Positions 9,379 to 18,758 of a stretch of DNA of 64,000 nt are shown here, one piece after another. The first letter of the stretch is position 1. Every line of letters begins with the position of its first letter. The DNA comes from Niallia nealsonii (GTDB lineage Bacteria > Bacillota > Bacilli > Bacillales > Cytobacillaceae): assembly GCF_002835805.1 (NCBI RefSeq), contig NZ_PISE01000019.1:45694-109693 (forward strand), given 5' to 3'. A model generated the notes under the pieces. That model was not told where the DNA came from. It saw only the letters and a list, made by a program, of their open reading frames with translations, and made no database searches. Both the position numbers and the translations under genes were made by a program.

Positions 9379-9522
9379 TTAGCAAATAAATGTCGCACCA
9401 ACGATAATCAACAAGATAAATAATACTACGATTAATGCGAATCCGCCGCCGTATCCAACTCCACCAGCATATCCACAACCACCGTATCCATATCCTGCTC
9501 CATAACCGTAACCACCGTACAT
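9379..9522 (-). CDS. yjcZ: YjcZ-family small sporulation protein
   Basis: A 47-codon gene, too short for standard ORF calling. The product starts [20 protein letters not shown] and ends in one hydrophobic helix ([20 protein letters not shown]). A Gly/Tyr-rich head followed by a single C-terminal transmembrane helix is the hallmark of the YjcZ/SscA-like peptides of Bacillaceae, which act in spore assembly. The ribosome site AAAGGGGAAGG precedes ATG by a few bases, and a perfect terminator follows. The exact member of this multi-copy family cannot be assigned. Confidence 0.9.
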   Translation of the reverse strand: MYGGYGYGAGYGYGGCGYAGGVGYGGGFALIVVLFILLIIVGATFIC

Positions 9523-9704
9523 AAAACCTTCCCCTTTCTACATATATATTTTAATTGTTAACAACCTCTCGTTAACTAGGAAGCTGTTTGCTAAAGAATT
9601 TCTCCCTTAACACTTCCTTACAAAACATCATATGCAAGTATGACTAATTGGGTTTGGGTAAATGTCTATGTTCAGCAAAAAACCCATTGTATTTTATTAT
9701 TTAC

Positions 9705-10358
9705 TTATACTAATATATTTTCTGCTAATTGTTTTGCGCGATCAAATGGCGAATCCCCATAACTGATTTCAGAAATAACTGCTACTCCATCTCCTCCAGC
9801 ATCCATCACTTTTTTTGCATTTTGGGACGTAATCCCTCCAATTCCGACAATAGGAATATCGATGCCCCTCTCTTTCAGCTCCTGAATTAATTTTGTGCCT
9901 TGCACTTCCTTGGCATCTTTTTTTGTATTAGTTGGGAAAATAGGACCAATCCCCACATAATCAGCGCCAGCAGCAATTGCTTTTTTGACTTCTTCAATAG
10001 AGTGTGCGGACACACCTAACATTCTATCTCCAATTTTCTTTTTCACAAGTGTTGGAGATTCATCCTCCTGACCGATATGTACCCCATCAGCATCTATTTC
10101 AATAGCCAAATCCACATCATCATTAATGATAAAAGGAACCTGATATTCATGGCAAATTTCCTTCCATCTTCGAGCAAGTTCTATTTTCTCCTTGCCCGTA
10201 TAGGATCCTTCTCCCTTTTCGCGGAATTGAAAAATAGTCACGCCACCTTTTAACGCTTCTGTTAAAACAAATTCATGTTCATGATTTGTATTATTGCTGC
10301 CCATTATAAAATATACTTTCAATTTCTCTCGGATCCAGTCCTTACTGTATCTGCTCAA
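9705..10358 (-). CDS. thiE: Thiamine-phosphate synthase
   Basis: Joins hydroxymethylpyrimidine diphosphate and thiazole phosphate to give thiamine phosphate. TIM-barrel protein of 217 residues; the family motifs FREKGEGSYTGKEK, INDDVDLAIEIDADGVHIGQEDE, GVSAHSIEE, VGIGPIFPTNTKKDA and IVGIGGI are in order. Start is TTG after AAGAAGGG. It is the last gene of the thiM-thiD-thiE salvage operon, 17 bases after thiD. Confidence 0.96.
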   Translation of the reverse strand: MSRYSKDWIREKLKVYFIMGSNNTNHEHEFVLTEALKGGVTIFQFREKGEGSYTGKEKIELARRWKEICHEYQVPFIINDDVDLAIEIDADGVHIGQEDESPTLVKKKIGDRMLGVSAHSIEEVKKAIAAGADYVGIGPIFPTNTKKDAKEVQGTKLIQELKERGIDIPIVGIGGITSQNAKKVMDAGGDGVAVISEISYGDSPFDRAKQLAENILV

Positions 10359-10375
10359 TCTCTAGCCCTTCTTTC

Positions 10376-11191
10376 CTAACTTCTTACCGTACGATTTTGC
10401 TGCTCTTGATAAGCCCAATGATTTGTTGGCCCATGACCGCTTCCAATATGCAAGTCCTTTTGAATTGCACAATATACAAATTCTTTGGCGATTTGAAATG
10501 CTTCTTCCATTGTTTGCCCTTTTGCTAAACAAGCTGCAATAGCGGCTGCAAATGTACAGCCCGTTCCATGAGTATTTTCTGTAAAAATCCGTTTTGAATA
10601 TAATTCTACAAAACCTTTTCCGTCAAATAATAGATCTGTCAAATTATCATCGGTATCATGACCGCCTTTAATAATGACATTTTTTGCACCCAATTCAAAC
10701 AACGCTTCTGCTGCCAATTTCCTTTCAGCTAAAGACTTTATATTAAGGCCAGTAAGCTCCTCTGCTTCTGGAATATTTGGTGTAATCACTGTCGCAACTG
10801 GAAGCAAATATTTTTTCATGGCAAACACAGCCTCCTGCTGCAATAGTGCAGATCCTCCCTTTGCAATCATCACAGGATCTACAACTACCTGCTGCCATCC
10901 GTATTGTTTAACTTTAGAAACTACTAGTTCAATAATTTCCGAATTAAACAACATCCCTGTTTTTACTGCTTCCGTCCCCATGTCAAGTCCAATGGCATCT
11001 AGCTGCTGTTCAATCGCTTCTAGACTCATCGGGTATACCCCATGCACTCCAAGTGTATTTTGAGCAGTTACAGCCGTAATAGCGCTCATACCAAATACTT
11101 TCAGCTCTTGAAATGTTTTTAAATCTGCTTGAATCCCTGCTCCTCCACCTGAATCAGAGCCTGCTATTGTTAATGCTTTTGCTCTTTTCAT
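10376..11191 (-). CDS. thiD: Hydroxymethylpyrimidine (phosphate) kinase
   Basis: Phosphorylates HMP and HMP phosphate to the diphosphate used by ThiE. Ribokinase-fold protein of 271 residues with the ThiD start motif ALTIAGSDSGGGAGIQADLKT and the C-terminal THGTGCTFAAAIAA anion-hole/catalytic-Cys region. The ATG overlaps the thiM stop (ATGA), giving coupled translation. Bacillus genomes often carry a second, PdxK-type paralogue; gene order favours true ThiD here. Confidence 0.95.
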   Translation of the reverse strand: MKRAKALTIAGSDSGGGAGIQADLKTFQELKVFGMSAITAVTAQNTLGVHGVYPMSLEAIEQQLDAIGLDMGTEAVKTGMLFNSEIIELVVSKVKQYGWQQVVVDPVMIAKGGSALLQQEAVFAMKKYLLPVATVITPNIPEAEELTGLNIKSLAERKLAAEALFELGAKNVIIKGGHDTDDNLTDLLFDGKGFVELYSKRIFTENTHGTGCTFAAAIAACLAKGQTMEEAFQIAKEFVYCAIQKDLHIGSGHGPTNHWAYQEQQNRTVRS

Positions 11192-12021
11192 ATCGCAAAT
11201 TCACCTTCTTTTTCTATACGCGCCATTTTTAAAATGTCTTCTTTATTTACTTGCGCCAATTTATTTAATAATTGAATTTGGAAACTCCCCGGACCTTCTT
11301 TCCCTCCTTGTTCTGCTGCCATTTCTGCTGCAACTCCATATGCTGCAAGCCCAGCTGCACAAGCTTTGACAACATCCTTTTCCACGGCAATAAAAGCCGC
11401 CAGCACAGAAGACAATAAACAGCCTGCACCAGTAACTTTTGTTAATAACGGATGCCCATTAGCGATTAAATAGACAATATCTCCATTTGCTACAACATCC
11501 TTTTTTCCTGTAATGACAACAGGTGCTTGTATTTTTTTAGAAGCCGCTTTTGCAATTGCCACAACATCTTCCGTTAATCCTACTGCATCTACCCCTTTTA
11601 TCTCTGCCTGCATCCCGCTGACTGCGGCAACTTCTGCTGCATTCCCTCTCATTAAGGAAATCTTTACTTCATTTAGTATTTTTTGAACACTTTCTGTTCG
11701 ATAAGCGGTAGCCCCAGCGCCTACAGGATCTAGAACAACCGGAGTATTCCCCTTATTTGCCGCTTTTCCTGCAATAATCATGCTCTCCACATTTTCTTTT
11801 GTTAAAGTCCCGATATTTAATACTAAGGCATCTGAAGCCACAGCCATATCTGCTACCTCTTCTTTTGCATATGCCATAACAGGTGATGCCCCAATAGCAA
11901 GAAGTCCATTTGCTGTAAAATTTGTTACAACAACATTCGTGATATTATGAATCAGAGGGTTCTTTTCTCTCATTCTATTTAATATTTCTCCCGCTTCCAT
12001 TACTTCTTTCATTATGCTCAT
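11188..12021 (-). CDS. thiM: Hydroxyethylthiazole kinase
   Basis: Phosphorylates the salvaged thiazole alcohol. 277 residues with the family pattern NPLIHNITNVVVTNFTANG, VLDPVGAGAT, and VTGAGCLLSSVLAAF carrying the catalytic Cys. First gene of the operon, ATG with AGGAGAG upstream, and preceded by a TPP riboswitch. Together thiM, thiD and thiE cover salvage; no gene for de novo thiazole or HMP synthesis is in the window. Confidence 0.96.
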   Translation of the reverse strand: MSIMKEVMEAGEILNRMREKNPLIHNITNVVVTNFTANGLLAIGASPVMAYAKEEVADMAVASDALVLNIGTLTKENVESMIIAGKAANKGNTPVVLDPVGAGATAYRTESVQKILNEVKISLMRGNAAEVAAVSGMQAEIKGVDAVGLTEDVVAIAKAASKKIQAPVVITGKKDVVANGDIVYLIANGHPLLTKVTGAGCLLSSVLAAFIAVEKDVVKACAAGLAAYGVAAEMAAEQGGKEGPGSFQIQLLNKLAQVNKEDILKMARIEKEGEFAI

Positions 12022-12166
12022 ATAATTTCTCTCCTTTTTTTCTCCGATTATTTATGCTTGTTTCTCTCCATACTAAAAAGCCATGCCTGTACAGGTTCCC
12101 CTTCTAGCTCTCCTCCTTTTTTGCCAACAAAAGAAGCGGCTTAAAGCGAACTCACAAGCATAGCTT

Positions 12167-12203
12167 AATAAAAAAACACTTCCGCCTTTTAGGTCAAAGT
12201 GTT
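12167..12203 (-). terminator. Riboswitch-controlled terminator before thiM
   Basis: AACACTT and AAGTGTT arms, with additional CC/GG pairing near the loop, followed on the minus strand by TTTTTTTATT. It lies directly downstream of the TPP aptamer and about 145 bases upstream of thiM, so it is the likely expression platform: ligand binding favours termination. Confidence 0.75.
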
Positions 12204-12211
12204 CCGACATG

Positions 12212-12312
12212 TGTGTTTACACTCCCTGCGCTGGCATTATCCAACAGGTTCCTTCGGTCTATGGCAGCATATCCATACTCTCAGCCTGATTCTACAAGCT
12301 CCCGATTATTCA
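12212..12312 (-). ncRNA. TPP (THI-box) riboswitch aptamer
   Basis: On the minus strand the conserved blocks are present in order: GGCTGAGAG (12273-12265 region), then GAAGGAACCTGTTGGATAA, then TGCCAGCGCAGGGAGTG. These are the CUGAGA and ACCUG...GGAUAAUGCCAGCG cores of the thiamine-pyrophosphate aptamer. It precedes thiMDE with a terminator hairpin between, a standard transcription-attenuation arrangement. The outer boundaries are approximate. Confidence 0.93.
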
Positions 12313-12378
12313 TTTAGTTCTCATTTAGTGTATCTTATTTCTTTTATCGATGCAAGATTCTGTCTATTCGTTTTCCCA

Positions 12379-13143
12379 TTATAAATCATAAATATATTCT
12401 TCCAATGGCTTTTCACTTTTTTCTACTTTTTGCACTTTTAATACAGGCATCATCGTGCCATCTATCTCTTTTTTTTGAATCGTCGCCGTAATTGTATACC
12501 AGTCTCCTGTTTTTAGCTTGCTAAGATCTCCATTCAGCATATATCCATATATGGACAAATCAGCAACACAATGGGTCATTACTTTTCTCGCAAGCACTGC
12601 TTCATTGTTTTTTAATCCTTCCTCTCGATAAATATATCCATTCATTACAATTTTCCTTCCAACTGCATCATCCAATTGATTATTAAGAAGATCCATCACA
12701 GAAAAAAAATTCGTATCTTTTACAATTATTTCGTCCTCCATTTTCATGTTAAGAGTTCTACCATCATCATTCGTTGTTTCTGAAATATAACCATTTGTAG
12801 ATAATAAATCTTTATTTATAGAAAAATCTTCAATTGTAAAAAAGAAAAACAATGGACTAAAAAATAGCAGATAGGGGATGAGCTGCTTGATCGTTGAAGT
12901 GTTCTGGTCGCATACATCACAGTCACAATCTGCTCCTTTTAAATTGCTGTTTAAAAGACGAAAAAAACCTAACATAAACATCACTACCATTGATATTAGG
13001 AGAAAAGGAACCAATTTTGGCGCTACAAGCATGGTAATCATATTTTTGACAAATAGCTTAAAAAGAAGCAGGCTAAAGCTAATCAAAACAATACCTTGCA
13101 GCTCATTGGATAATTGCCAATTAGGACTCCAGCTGATTTTCAC
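12379..13143 (-). CDS. TIGR03943/YcgQ-type membrane protein
   Basis: About 254 residues: two helices near the N-terminus (about 18-58), a cysteine-containing loop CDCDVCDQ (about 73-80), another helix (about 89-107) and a soluble C-terminal domain with MTHCVADLSIYGYML and a beta-rich end. This layout matches the TIGR03943/DUF1980 family (B. subtilis YcgQ), the partner of the YcgR-type permease encoded just upstream in the operon. GTG start after AAAGGAGG. The transported substrate is unknown; the CDCDVC cluster and the neighbouring COG0523 GTPase suggest a metal link, which is inference. Confidence 0.85.
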   Translation of the reverse strand: MKISWSPNWQLSNELQGIVLISFSLLLFKLFVKNMITMLVAPKLVPFLLISMVVMFMLGFFRLLNSNLKGADCDCDVCDQNTSTIKQLIPYLLFFSPLFFFFTIEDFSINKDLLSTNGYISETTNDDGRTLNMKMEDEIIVKDTNFFSVMDLLNNQLDDAVGRKIVMNGYIYREEGLKNNEAVLARKVMTHCVADLSIYGYMLNGDLSKLKTGDWYTITATIQKKEIDGTMMPVLKVQKVEKSEKPLEEYIYDL

Positions 13144-13200
13144 AAAACAACCTCCTTTCTTTTGCTTCTAATCCTTTTAAAATAGCTTCATCATTTTTTA

Positions 13201-14211
13201 TTAAATCAAAAAATTTCCGACTATTATGGATAAAGCAAAAACCACAATCGTGACAAGCATAATAAAAAAGGCCACAAATTTTATTTTAAAAGAAGCAAGC
13301 ATTACAAAGGTATTTTTAAAATCTAAAATTGGTCCAAACACCAAAAATCCTAATATGGCATGAGAAGAAAATATTTTGGAGAAAGACGCGGCCACAAAGG
13401 CATCTGCTTCTGAACATAATGATAGTAAATAAGCAAGCCCCATCATTACTGCCGTTCCTTGAAAGGTATTTTCAGCCGTTTGAACAAAAGCGGATCCTTG
13501 TAAATACAGCTGCGCAACACTTGCAAATAAGGCACCTATCATAAAAAATTTGCCAACTGTAAAAAATTCATGACAAGTATGATGCAAAATGCCTTTCCAC
13601 TTTGAATCTCCTTTATTGACATTGACTTGTACACCATTCATCAAATCTTCCCTCTGTGTTTTTAGCACACGATCTTTTCCGAAAAAAAGATAGATAAATG
13701 CACTGACAATAATCGCTGCCAATATGCAGACAATAAATCGGCCATAAATGATTGCCGGATGATTCTGAAAAGCAAAAAAGGTACTGCCAAACACGATAAA
13801 ATTTAAAATAGGAGCACCCATTAATAATACAACCCCAACATGTAAGGGAACCCCTTTTTGAATCAGCCTTCTGACAACAGGAATAATCGCACATTCACAA
13901 ACAGGAGTAATAACAGCGGCAACTAGTCCCATTAGAATGCCTGCAACAGGATTTTTGGGAATTAATTTTGCAATCGCCTTTTCTGATACAAATACATTAA
14001 TAATAGAAGAGGCAAATGCACCTAACAACAAAAAAGGAAGCGCCTCTAAAAAAATGCCTAAAAATAGAATAAAAACAGCTTTTCCGTCCGACGACAACGC
14101 GATTCCAATAGTTTGAATCAGCGCTTCATCTCCAAAAAAGAATAAATAGACCATCATCATAAATAAACTAAAAATCAGCAAATCTTTTAACGAAGTAGGA
14201 ATAGACATCAT
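13201..14211 (-). CDS. Permease of the YcgR/YraQ (DUF318) family
   Basis: A 336-residue polytopic membrane protein with eight or so helices. The conserved family stretch PVCECAIIPVVRRLIQKGVP and the second-half equivalent SLCSEADAFVAASF are both present; these paired Cys-Glu/Ser-Glu motifs are typical of the DUF318 permeases related to ArsP. It precedes the YcgQ-like gene by 57 bases and follows the GTPase gene by 108. Probably one half of a two-component transporter; substrate unknown. Confidence 0.87.
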   Translation of the reverse strand: MMSIPTSLKDLLIFSLFMMMVYLFFFGDEALIQTIGIALSSDGKAVFILFLGIFLEALPFLLLGAFASSIINVFVSEKAIAKLIPKNPVAGILMGLVAAVITPVCECAIIPVVRRLIQKGVPLHVGVVLLMGAPILNFIVFGSTFFAFQNHPAIIYGRFIVCILAAIIVSAFIYLFFGKDRVLKTQREDLMNGVQVNVNKGDSKWKGILHHTCHEFFTVGKFFMIGALFASVAQLYLQGSAFVQTAENTFQGTAVMMGLAYLLSLCSEADAFVAASFSKIFSSHAILGFLVFGPILDFKNTFVMLASFKIKFVAFFIMLVTIVVFALSIIVGNFLI

Positions 14212-14319
14212 AATACTCCTTTAAATTTAATAAGCGAACATAAAGTGCTTGTCTTATGATATGTATGTAGCAATATCAACAAATATGCATAAAAAATAAG
14301 CAGCTATATTTGCTGCTTA

Positions 14320-15240
14320 TTATGAAAAAATCTCTTCTCTTGAAAGTTTTTCGCCAATTAAAATAATCTGCCCCTTTTCTTCTCTCGGCTTATCGGCGAG
14401 TTTTTCCCATACCAACTGACCGGCTGCATATTGAAAATGATACCACTGCAAATCCTCTTTATTTTGAACGCTTCCTTTTGCACGAATAACTTTATTTTGA
14501 TGCTTATGCAATAAATCAATAATTTCCTTTTTAGAAACAGCCGTTTTCTGCTCGATTTTTACTGCTTTTACATGAACATGATGAGCATGGCCTAAAGCTT
14601 CTATTCGAGTTGCAGGTATAAGGCTCTCTATACGCTCGACAACACCCTTTCCATAAGAAGAATAAATGATCGGTGCAGACGCATTATATTTGCGCACTAC
14701 TTTTTCTACCTTTTGCAGACTATCTTTTTTCGACAGCTGATCTAATTTATTCAATACAAGCAAGCTGCCTTTTTCAATTTGTTCTTTCTGCAGTTCCCTT
14801 ACTTCTTTCGAGCTTGAAAAGATACTTGTATAATCAAGCACATTTACACTATCAATCACACAAACGCTTTGCACAATGGAAAAATAATCAGCAAATGGCT
14901 GTTCCGCAAAGGTTTCGATAATCTCCCCAGGATTGGCAACACCAGTACCTTCTAATAAAACTATATCGATTTTTTCCTTTTCCACCGTTTCTTTCAGCTC
15001 AGATAAAGTTGTTTTTAAGTCATCCTTAATGGAACAACAAATGCAGCCGTTTAATAATTCAAATAATGATTCTTCTTTAAATAAATGTTTTTCTACATTG
15101 ACATTTCCTAGTTCATTTAAAATAATCGCCACTTTTGTGTTGTTTTTTTTAAAATAATTCATGCATTCAAGCAATACTGTTGTTTTCCCGCTTCCTAAAA
15201 AACCGTTAATTAAATAAACTGGCGTTTTCAGCACAGCCAC
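14320..15240 (-). CDS. COG0523 (CobW/YciC-type) GTP-binding metallochaperone
   Basis: A G3E GTPase with Walker A GFLGSGKTT (residues 13-21), the family metal-binding motif GCICC (Cys66, Cys68, Cys69), Walker B-like IVLLEGTGVANP, and NKLD base recognition, followed by a C-terminal CobW_C-like domain. COG0523 proteins deliver zinc or other metals to client proteins. 306 residues is somewhat short for YciC/ZagA. GTG start next to GGGAGAGG. I see no convincing Zur box upstream, so its metal and regulator stay open. Confidence 0.88.
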   Translation of the reverse strand: MAVLKTPVYLINGFLGSGKTTVLLECMNYFKKNNTKVAIILNELGNVNVEKHLFKEESLFELLNGCICCSIKDDLKTTLSELKETVEKEKIDIVLLEGTGVANPGEIIETFAEQPFADYFSIVQSVCVIDSVNVLDYTSIFSSSKEVRELQKEQIEKGSLLVLNKLDQLSKKDSLQKVEKVVRKYNASAPIIYSSYGKGVVERIESLIPATRIEALGHAHHVHVKAVKIEQKTAVSKKEIIDLLHKHQNKVIRAKGSVQNKEDLQWYHFQYAAGQLVWEKLADKPREEKGQIILIGEKLSREEIFS

Positions 15241-15316
15241 CCCTCTCCCTTTTCCCTGTAATCATAAGGTTACTGTATGAAAACATTTTAGTTTTTAGTA
15301 CCATATGAGGAAAAAG

Positions 15317-15339
15317 AAAAAAACCATCGTAATGATGGC
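15317..15339 (-). terminator. Intrinsic terminator after sspH
   Basis: CCATC (15324-15328) pairs with GATGG (15334-15338); on the minus strand the short stem is followed by seven T. It lies 14 bases beyond the sspH stop codon. Confidence 0.75.
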
Positions 15340-15352
15340 TTTAGTCAAAACA

Positions 15353-15538
15353 TTAATGAACTTCTTTTAAGCTTTCAATATCCACTTCTGTTTTTTCCTT
15401 TGTGCCGCCGCTTAGCAAATGCACAATGGCTGTTTTATCTGCTTCCTTAATATCATCAATCCAAATCGACTCACCGTTGTATTCTACTTCAATATTGGCT
15501 GGAGAAGAAAGAATTTGTTTTGCTCTATTCATGTCCAT
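15353..15538 (-). CDS. sspH: H-type small acid-soluble spore protein
   Basis: A 61-residue peptide beginning MDMNRAKQILSSPANIEVEY and continuing with GESIWIDDIKE, the standard SspH-type N-terminus; a minor spore-core protein made in the forespore. The ATG at 15538 is chosen because AGGAAGGCGG lies a proper distance upstream; an upstream in-frame ATG (15562) would include the ribosome site in the coding region, and the ATG at 15532 is also possible. Single gene with its own terminator, which supports sporulation-specific transcription. Confidence 0.9.
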   Translation of the reverse strand: MDMNRAKQILSSPANIEVEYNGESIWIDDIKEADKTAIVHLLSGGTKEKTEVDIESLKEVH

Positions 15539-15562
15539 TTTTTCTGCCGCCTTCCTATACAA

Positions 15563-15856
15563 ATTTTTTATCCGCTTTTCTACTATATATAAAAGCGTTT
15601 TTTTAAAAATTTTGTTTTGCTACTTTTCATTATTCCAATAAAAATTTATTCTATTCTTACTTTTATATGATATTTTCTCTTACTTTTTGGATATTTTAAT
15701 AATTGACCTGCCATTTAACGGAATAGGCTACACTTAGTTGGACAGATATTTTAAGATCAAGTAGAAGACACATAAGACAAGTGCATCAGTCAACAACAAG
15801 CTTATGAAAAAAACGATACCATCAAAATTACGGCATTCATAAGATTAATATAGAGT
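15563..15856. other. Intergenic stretch without recognised feature
   Basis: A/T-rich DNA between the sspH promoter side and the terminator of the amidohydrolase operon. No open frame with a ribosome site and no repeat matching elsewhere in the window was seen. Confidence 0.5.
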
Positions 15857-15895
15857 TAAAAAGGCAGTGCAAAGTTTTTCTCCTTTCACTGCCTT
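15857..15895 (-). terminator. Intrinsic terminator of the ABC/amidohydrolase operon
   Basis: AAGGCAGTG (15861-15869) pairs with CACTGCCTT (15887-15895), and on the minus strand the stem runs into TTTTTAACTC. It lies about 110 bases beyond the last gene of the minus-strand operon. Confidence 0.8.
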
Positions 15896-16002
15896 TCTCC
15901 CACTATTCCGTTAAATTCTCACTAAGCATTTTATTATCTAAATATCCTAAGGACTTAATTTATTTTTTTAGCTTTTCATCACAGATTTACTCCCCATCTC
16001 CC

Positions 16003-17229
16003 CTACATGGAAAGAATAGTTTCAATCAGGACATTTACCCCTTTTTCGCAGTCTCCCCAACTCGTAAGTTCGTCTTCGCAATGGCTTTTTCCATCTACGC
16101 TTGGGACAAAAAGCATAGCGGTTGGAATATATTTAGCGATAAATTGAGCATCGTGGCCTGCTCCGCTATCCATTCGTTTATAGGAATATCCAAGGTTTGC
16201 AGCTGATTTTTCTAAGGAAGTGCAAAGTTTTTGATCGAATAGAACGGTGTCCCTATCCCAGAGCTTGGTTACTTTGATTTCGCAGCCTTCATTATTTTCT
16301 ATTTGTGAAAGACCTTGAATAATTTTTTCTACTTGTTTAATAACACCCGCTTCCTTATGTCTAGATTCAATTGTAAACACAACTTTATTCGGAATAACAG
16401 TATGGATATTTGGAAGGACATTGAATCTTCCCATCGTATAAACCAACGCCTTATCAAGTTTGTTCAGCCTGTTCCGAGCTTCTGCAATAATATTATTGGA
16501 TGCAAAAAGGGCATCTTTTCTCATTTTCATTGGGGTAGTTCCTGCATGGTCGGACACACCGGTTACTTCAATTTCATAACTGCACATGCCGATTACACTT
16601 TCGACCACCCCAATCTTTACATGTTTGTTTTCCAAAATCGGACCTTGTTCTATATGTAATTCTAATAAAGCAGTCGCTTCTTTCAAACGGTTTTCTTCGC
16701 TGCCATTATAACCAATTGCACTTAAAGCTTCTTCAAAAGTGATACCATCGACATCTTTCACTTTCATCATCTTATCTTTTTCAAATTTCCCTGATAATAC
16801 CCCTGAAGACATCATAACCGGTTCAAATCTTGCTCCCTCTTCATTGGTAAAAGCAACAACGGTAAGGGGAAGACGTGGTTTAATGTTGTTTTCCACTAAT
16901 GTACGAGCTACCTCCATGCCAGCAGCTACTCCCAATACGCCGTCAAAACGTCCACCTTTTTTGACAGTATCTAAATGTGATCCGATTACAATTGGATCCT
17001 TATTTTCTTGTCCTTCCAAAGTGGCATAGATATTCCCCATATCATCTACCTTAATAGCCATTCCCAGTTCTTCGCAAAAAGAGCAAAAGAAATCTCTGGC
17101 TGCTTTATCTTCTTCTGACAGAGACAACCGGGTAACACCATTTTTTTCTGTTCGGCCAAAGTCAGCAAATTTCTCTAATGTATCTTTTAATTTTTCCCCA
17201 TTTACGAGTACCATTTGTTTTTCCATCAT
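16003..17229 (-). CDS. M20-family amidohydrolase (allantoate / N-carbamoyl-L-amino-acid hydrolase type)
   Basis: A 408-residue binuclear metallohydrolase of the hydantoinase/carbamoylase group. Metal-binding and catalytic motifs are visible: IGSHLDTVKKGGRFDGVLGV (His and Asp ligands), AFTNEEGARF (Glu base and ligand), ELHIEQGPILE, DHAGTTPM, and MDSGAGHDAQF near the C-terminus. Relatives split N-carbamoyl amino acids, allantoate or ureido compounds, releasing ammonia and CO2. Start at the first of two ATG codons after GAGGAG. Last gene of a seven-gene operon with an importer and an amidase, so the substrate is probably an imported amide or ureido compound. Confidence 0.9.
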   Translation of the reverse strand: MMEKQMVLVNGEKLKDTLEKFADFGRTEKNGVTRLSLSEEDKAARDFFCSFCEELGMAIKVDDMGNIYATLEGQENKDPIVIGSHLDTVKKGGRFDGVLGVAAGMEVARTLVENNIKPRLPLTVVAFTNEEGARFEPVMMSSGVLSGKFEKDKMMKVKDVDGITFEEALSAIGYNGSEENRLKEATALLELHIEQGPILENKHVKIGVVESVIGMCSYEIEVTGVSDHAGTTPMKMRKDALFASNNIIAEARNRLNKLDKALVYTMGRFNVLPNIHTVIPNKVVFTIESRHKEAGVIKQVEKIIQGLSQIENNEGCEIKVTKLWDRDTVLFDQKLCTSLEKSAANLGYSYKRMDSGAGHDAQFIAKYIPTAMLFVPSVDGKSHCEDELTSWGDCEKGVNVLIETILSM

Positions 17230-17334
17230 TATTTGCTCCTCTCTAGCAATCCATTATTCATCCATTTTTTTGCAGCAGCAACCCAAATAAGCAAAACGGA
17301 TTTTCCATTATGACAGTCTGCTGTATCGGCAGTA

Positions 17335-18741
17335 TTATAGCGTAATATTTTCTGTCTTATAAGCAGTATTTTTTTCTAAATAAGACACCCAATTTGTAGA
17401 GTTTTCATATACTTCAGCGATATTTAAGATTTTTCCGTCATCATACGGCTTGCCAATTAATTGGAATCCTACCGGCATTTTTTCTTCCGTAAAACCGCAT
17501 GGAACGCTGATAACAGGAAATCCTAGTAAATTTCCGAGCGGGGTCTTTCCTAATGTGAAAATATTATTCAATGATTCTTCTGGCGGGATGCTGCCAATAT
17601 CAAAAGGCGGGGTTGTATTTGTTGGTGTAAAAAGAACATCCAGTCCCTTCTGAGCCATTTTCTCTAATACGTGCCTGATAAAACGTTTGCGGGTGTTTCT
17701 AGCTCTGATATATTCGGTGGCAGGAATACTATGCCCTAAACTCAGACGATAGGCAGTATCTTTTCCATATAGTTCAGGTGTTTTTGCAAAATTCTCCTCG
17801 TGGAATGTATAAGCCTCTGATTTGGAAATCATTTTTTGTGCTTCAATCGCCTCTTTCAAATCTTGGAGCTTAATAGCCACTATTTCTGCACCTAGTTCCT
17901 TTAATCGCAGCATTGCCGCATCCACCACATTTTTCATTTCAAGATTCATATTTTCAAAAAAGTACTCTTCACATACACCTATTCTAACCCCATGCAAATC
18001 TGTCATTTCCGCATCTAAATCAATAAGATTGACATTTTCCGGATCAGCCATGATTCGCAGCATCATTCGGCTGTCTGCTACTGTTCTCGTCATTGGGCCG
18101 ATGTGATCAAGTGTCCAGCTTAATGGTGTACATCCATCTGTATGAACTAGATTATATGTTGGCTTTAAGCCGACAATACCGCAAAGTGCAGCAGGCAGGC
18201 GAATGGAGCCGCCTGTATCTGTTCCAACCGCTCCAAATGCTGTCCCTGCTGCTACTGCAACAGCAGAACCGCCGCTCGAGCCACCCGGTATTTTTTTGAT
18301 ATTCCATGGATTTCGAGTAGAACCATAATGAGGATTTTCTGTAGTAGCACCCATTGCAAACTCATGAAGATTGGTTTTGCCGATGATGATTGCTCCAGCA
18401 GCCTTTAGTTGTTCAATTACCTTAGCATCCCGCTCTGCAATAAAATGTTCAAATACTTTTGAGCCGGATGTTGTAACGCTGCTCTCCGTTTCAAAAATAT
18501 CTTTAATCGCAATCGGTACACCGTGAAGGGAGCTGCGAATATTTCCTTCTGCTAATTCTTTGTCCATTAAGACTGCTTGTTCTAAAGCTTCCTCTTTCAA
18601 TACCGTGATATATGCATTAAGGGTTGGTTCAAGCTCTTCAATTCTCTTTAAAAGTTGGTTTGTTAATTCTATCGATGAGATTTCTTTTTTTTGTAATAAA
18701 GTAGAAATAGTCTGTATGTCCTTAAAAAATAATTCCTTCAT
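17335..18741 (-). CDS. Amidase of the amidase-signature (GatA-like) family
   Basis: 468 residues with the full Ser-cisSer-Lys triad: Lys80 in GVPIAIKDIFE, the cis-Ser in PGGSSGGSAVAVAAG (about 155-156) and nucleophile Ser179 in DTGGSIRLP. These enzymes hydrolyse carboxamides to acids and ammonia. It is not the tRNA amidotransferase gatA, because gatB and gatC are absent and the gene sits in a transport operon. ATG after GAGGAGGAT, 17 bases downstream of the ATPase gene. Likely works with the M20 hydrolase on an imported compound. Confidence 0.92.
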   Translation of the reverse strand: MKELFFKDIQTISTLLQKKEISSIELTNQLLKRIEELEPTLNAYITVLKEEALEQAVLMDKELAEGNIRSSLHGVPIAIKDIFETESSVTTSGSKVFEHFIAERDAKVIEQLKAAGAIIIGKTNLHEFAMGATTENPHYGSTRNPWNIKKIPGGSSGGSAVAVAAGTAFGAVGTDTGGSIRLPAALCGIVGLKPTYNLVHTDGCTPLSWTLDHIGPMTRTVADSRMMLRIMADPENVNLIDLDAEMTDLHGVRIGVCEEYFFENMNLEMKNVVDAAMLRLKELGAEIVAIKLQDLKEAIEAQKMISKSEAYTFHEENFAKTPELYGKDTAYRLSLGHSIPATEYIRARNTRKRFIRHVLEKMAQKGLDVLFTPTNTTPPFDIGSIPPEESLNNIFTLGKTPLGNLLGFPVISVPCGFTEEKMPVGFQLIGKPYDDGKILNIAEVYENSTNWVSYLEKNTAYKTENITL

Positions 18742-18758
18742 TATGATCCTCCTCTAGT

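Noticed and set aside
15241..15300. Possible Zur box GTAATCATAAGGTTAC before the COG0523 gene
   Set aside because: Only the outer GTAA/TTAC arms agree; the central Zur pattern CGTAAT-N-ATTACG is absent.
15720..15800. TTGGACAG... stretch resembling an insertion-sequence end
   Set aside because: No matching inverted end, transposase fragment or target duplication was found nearby.
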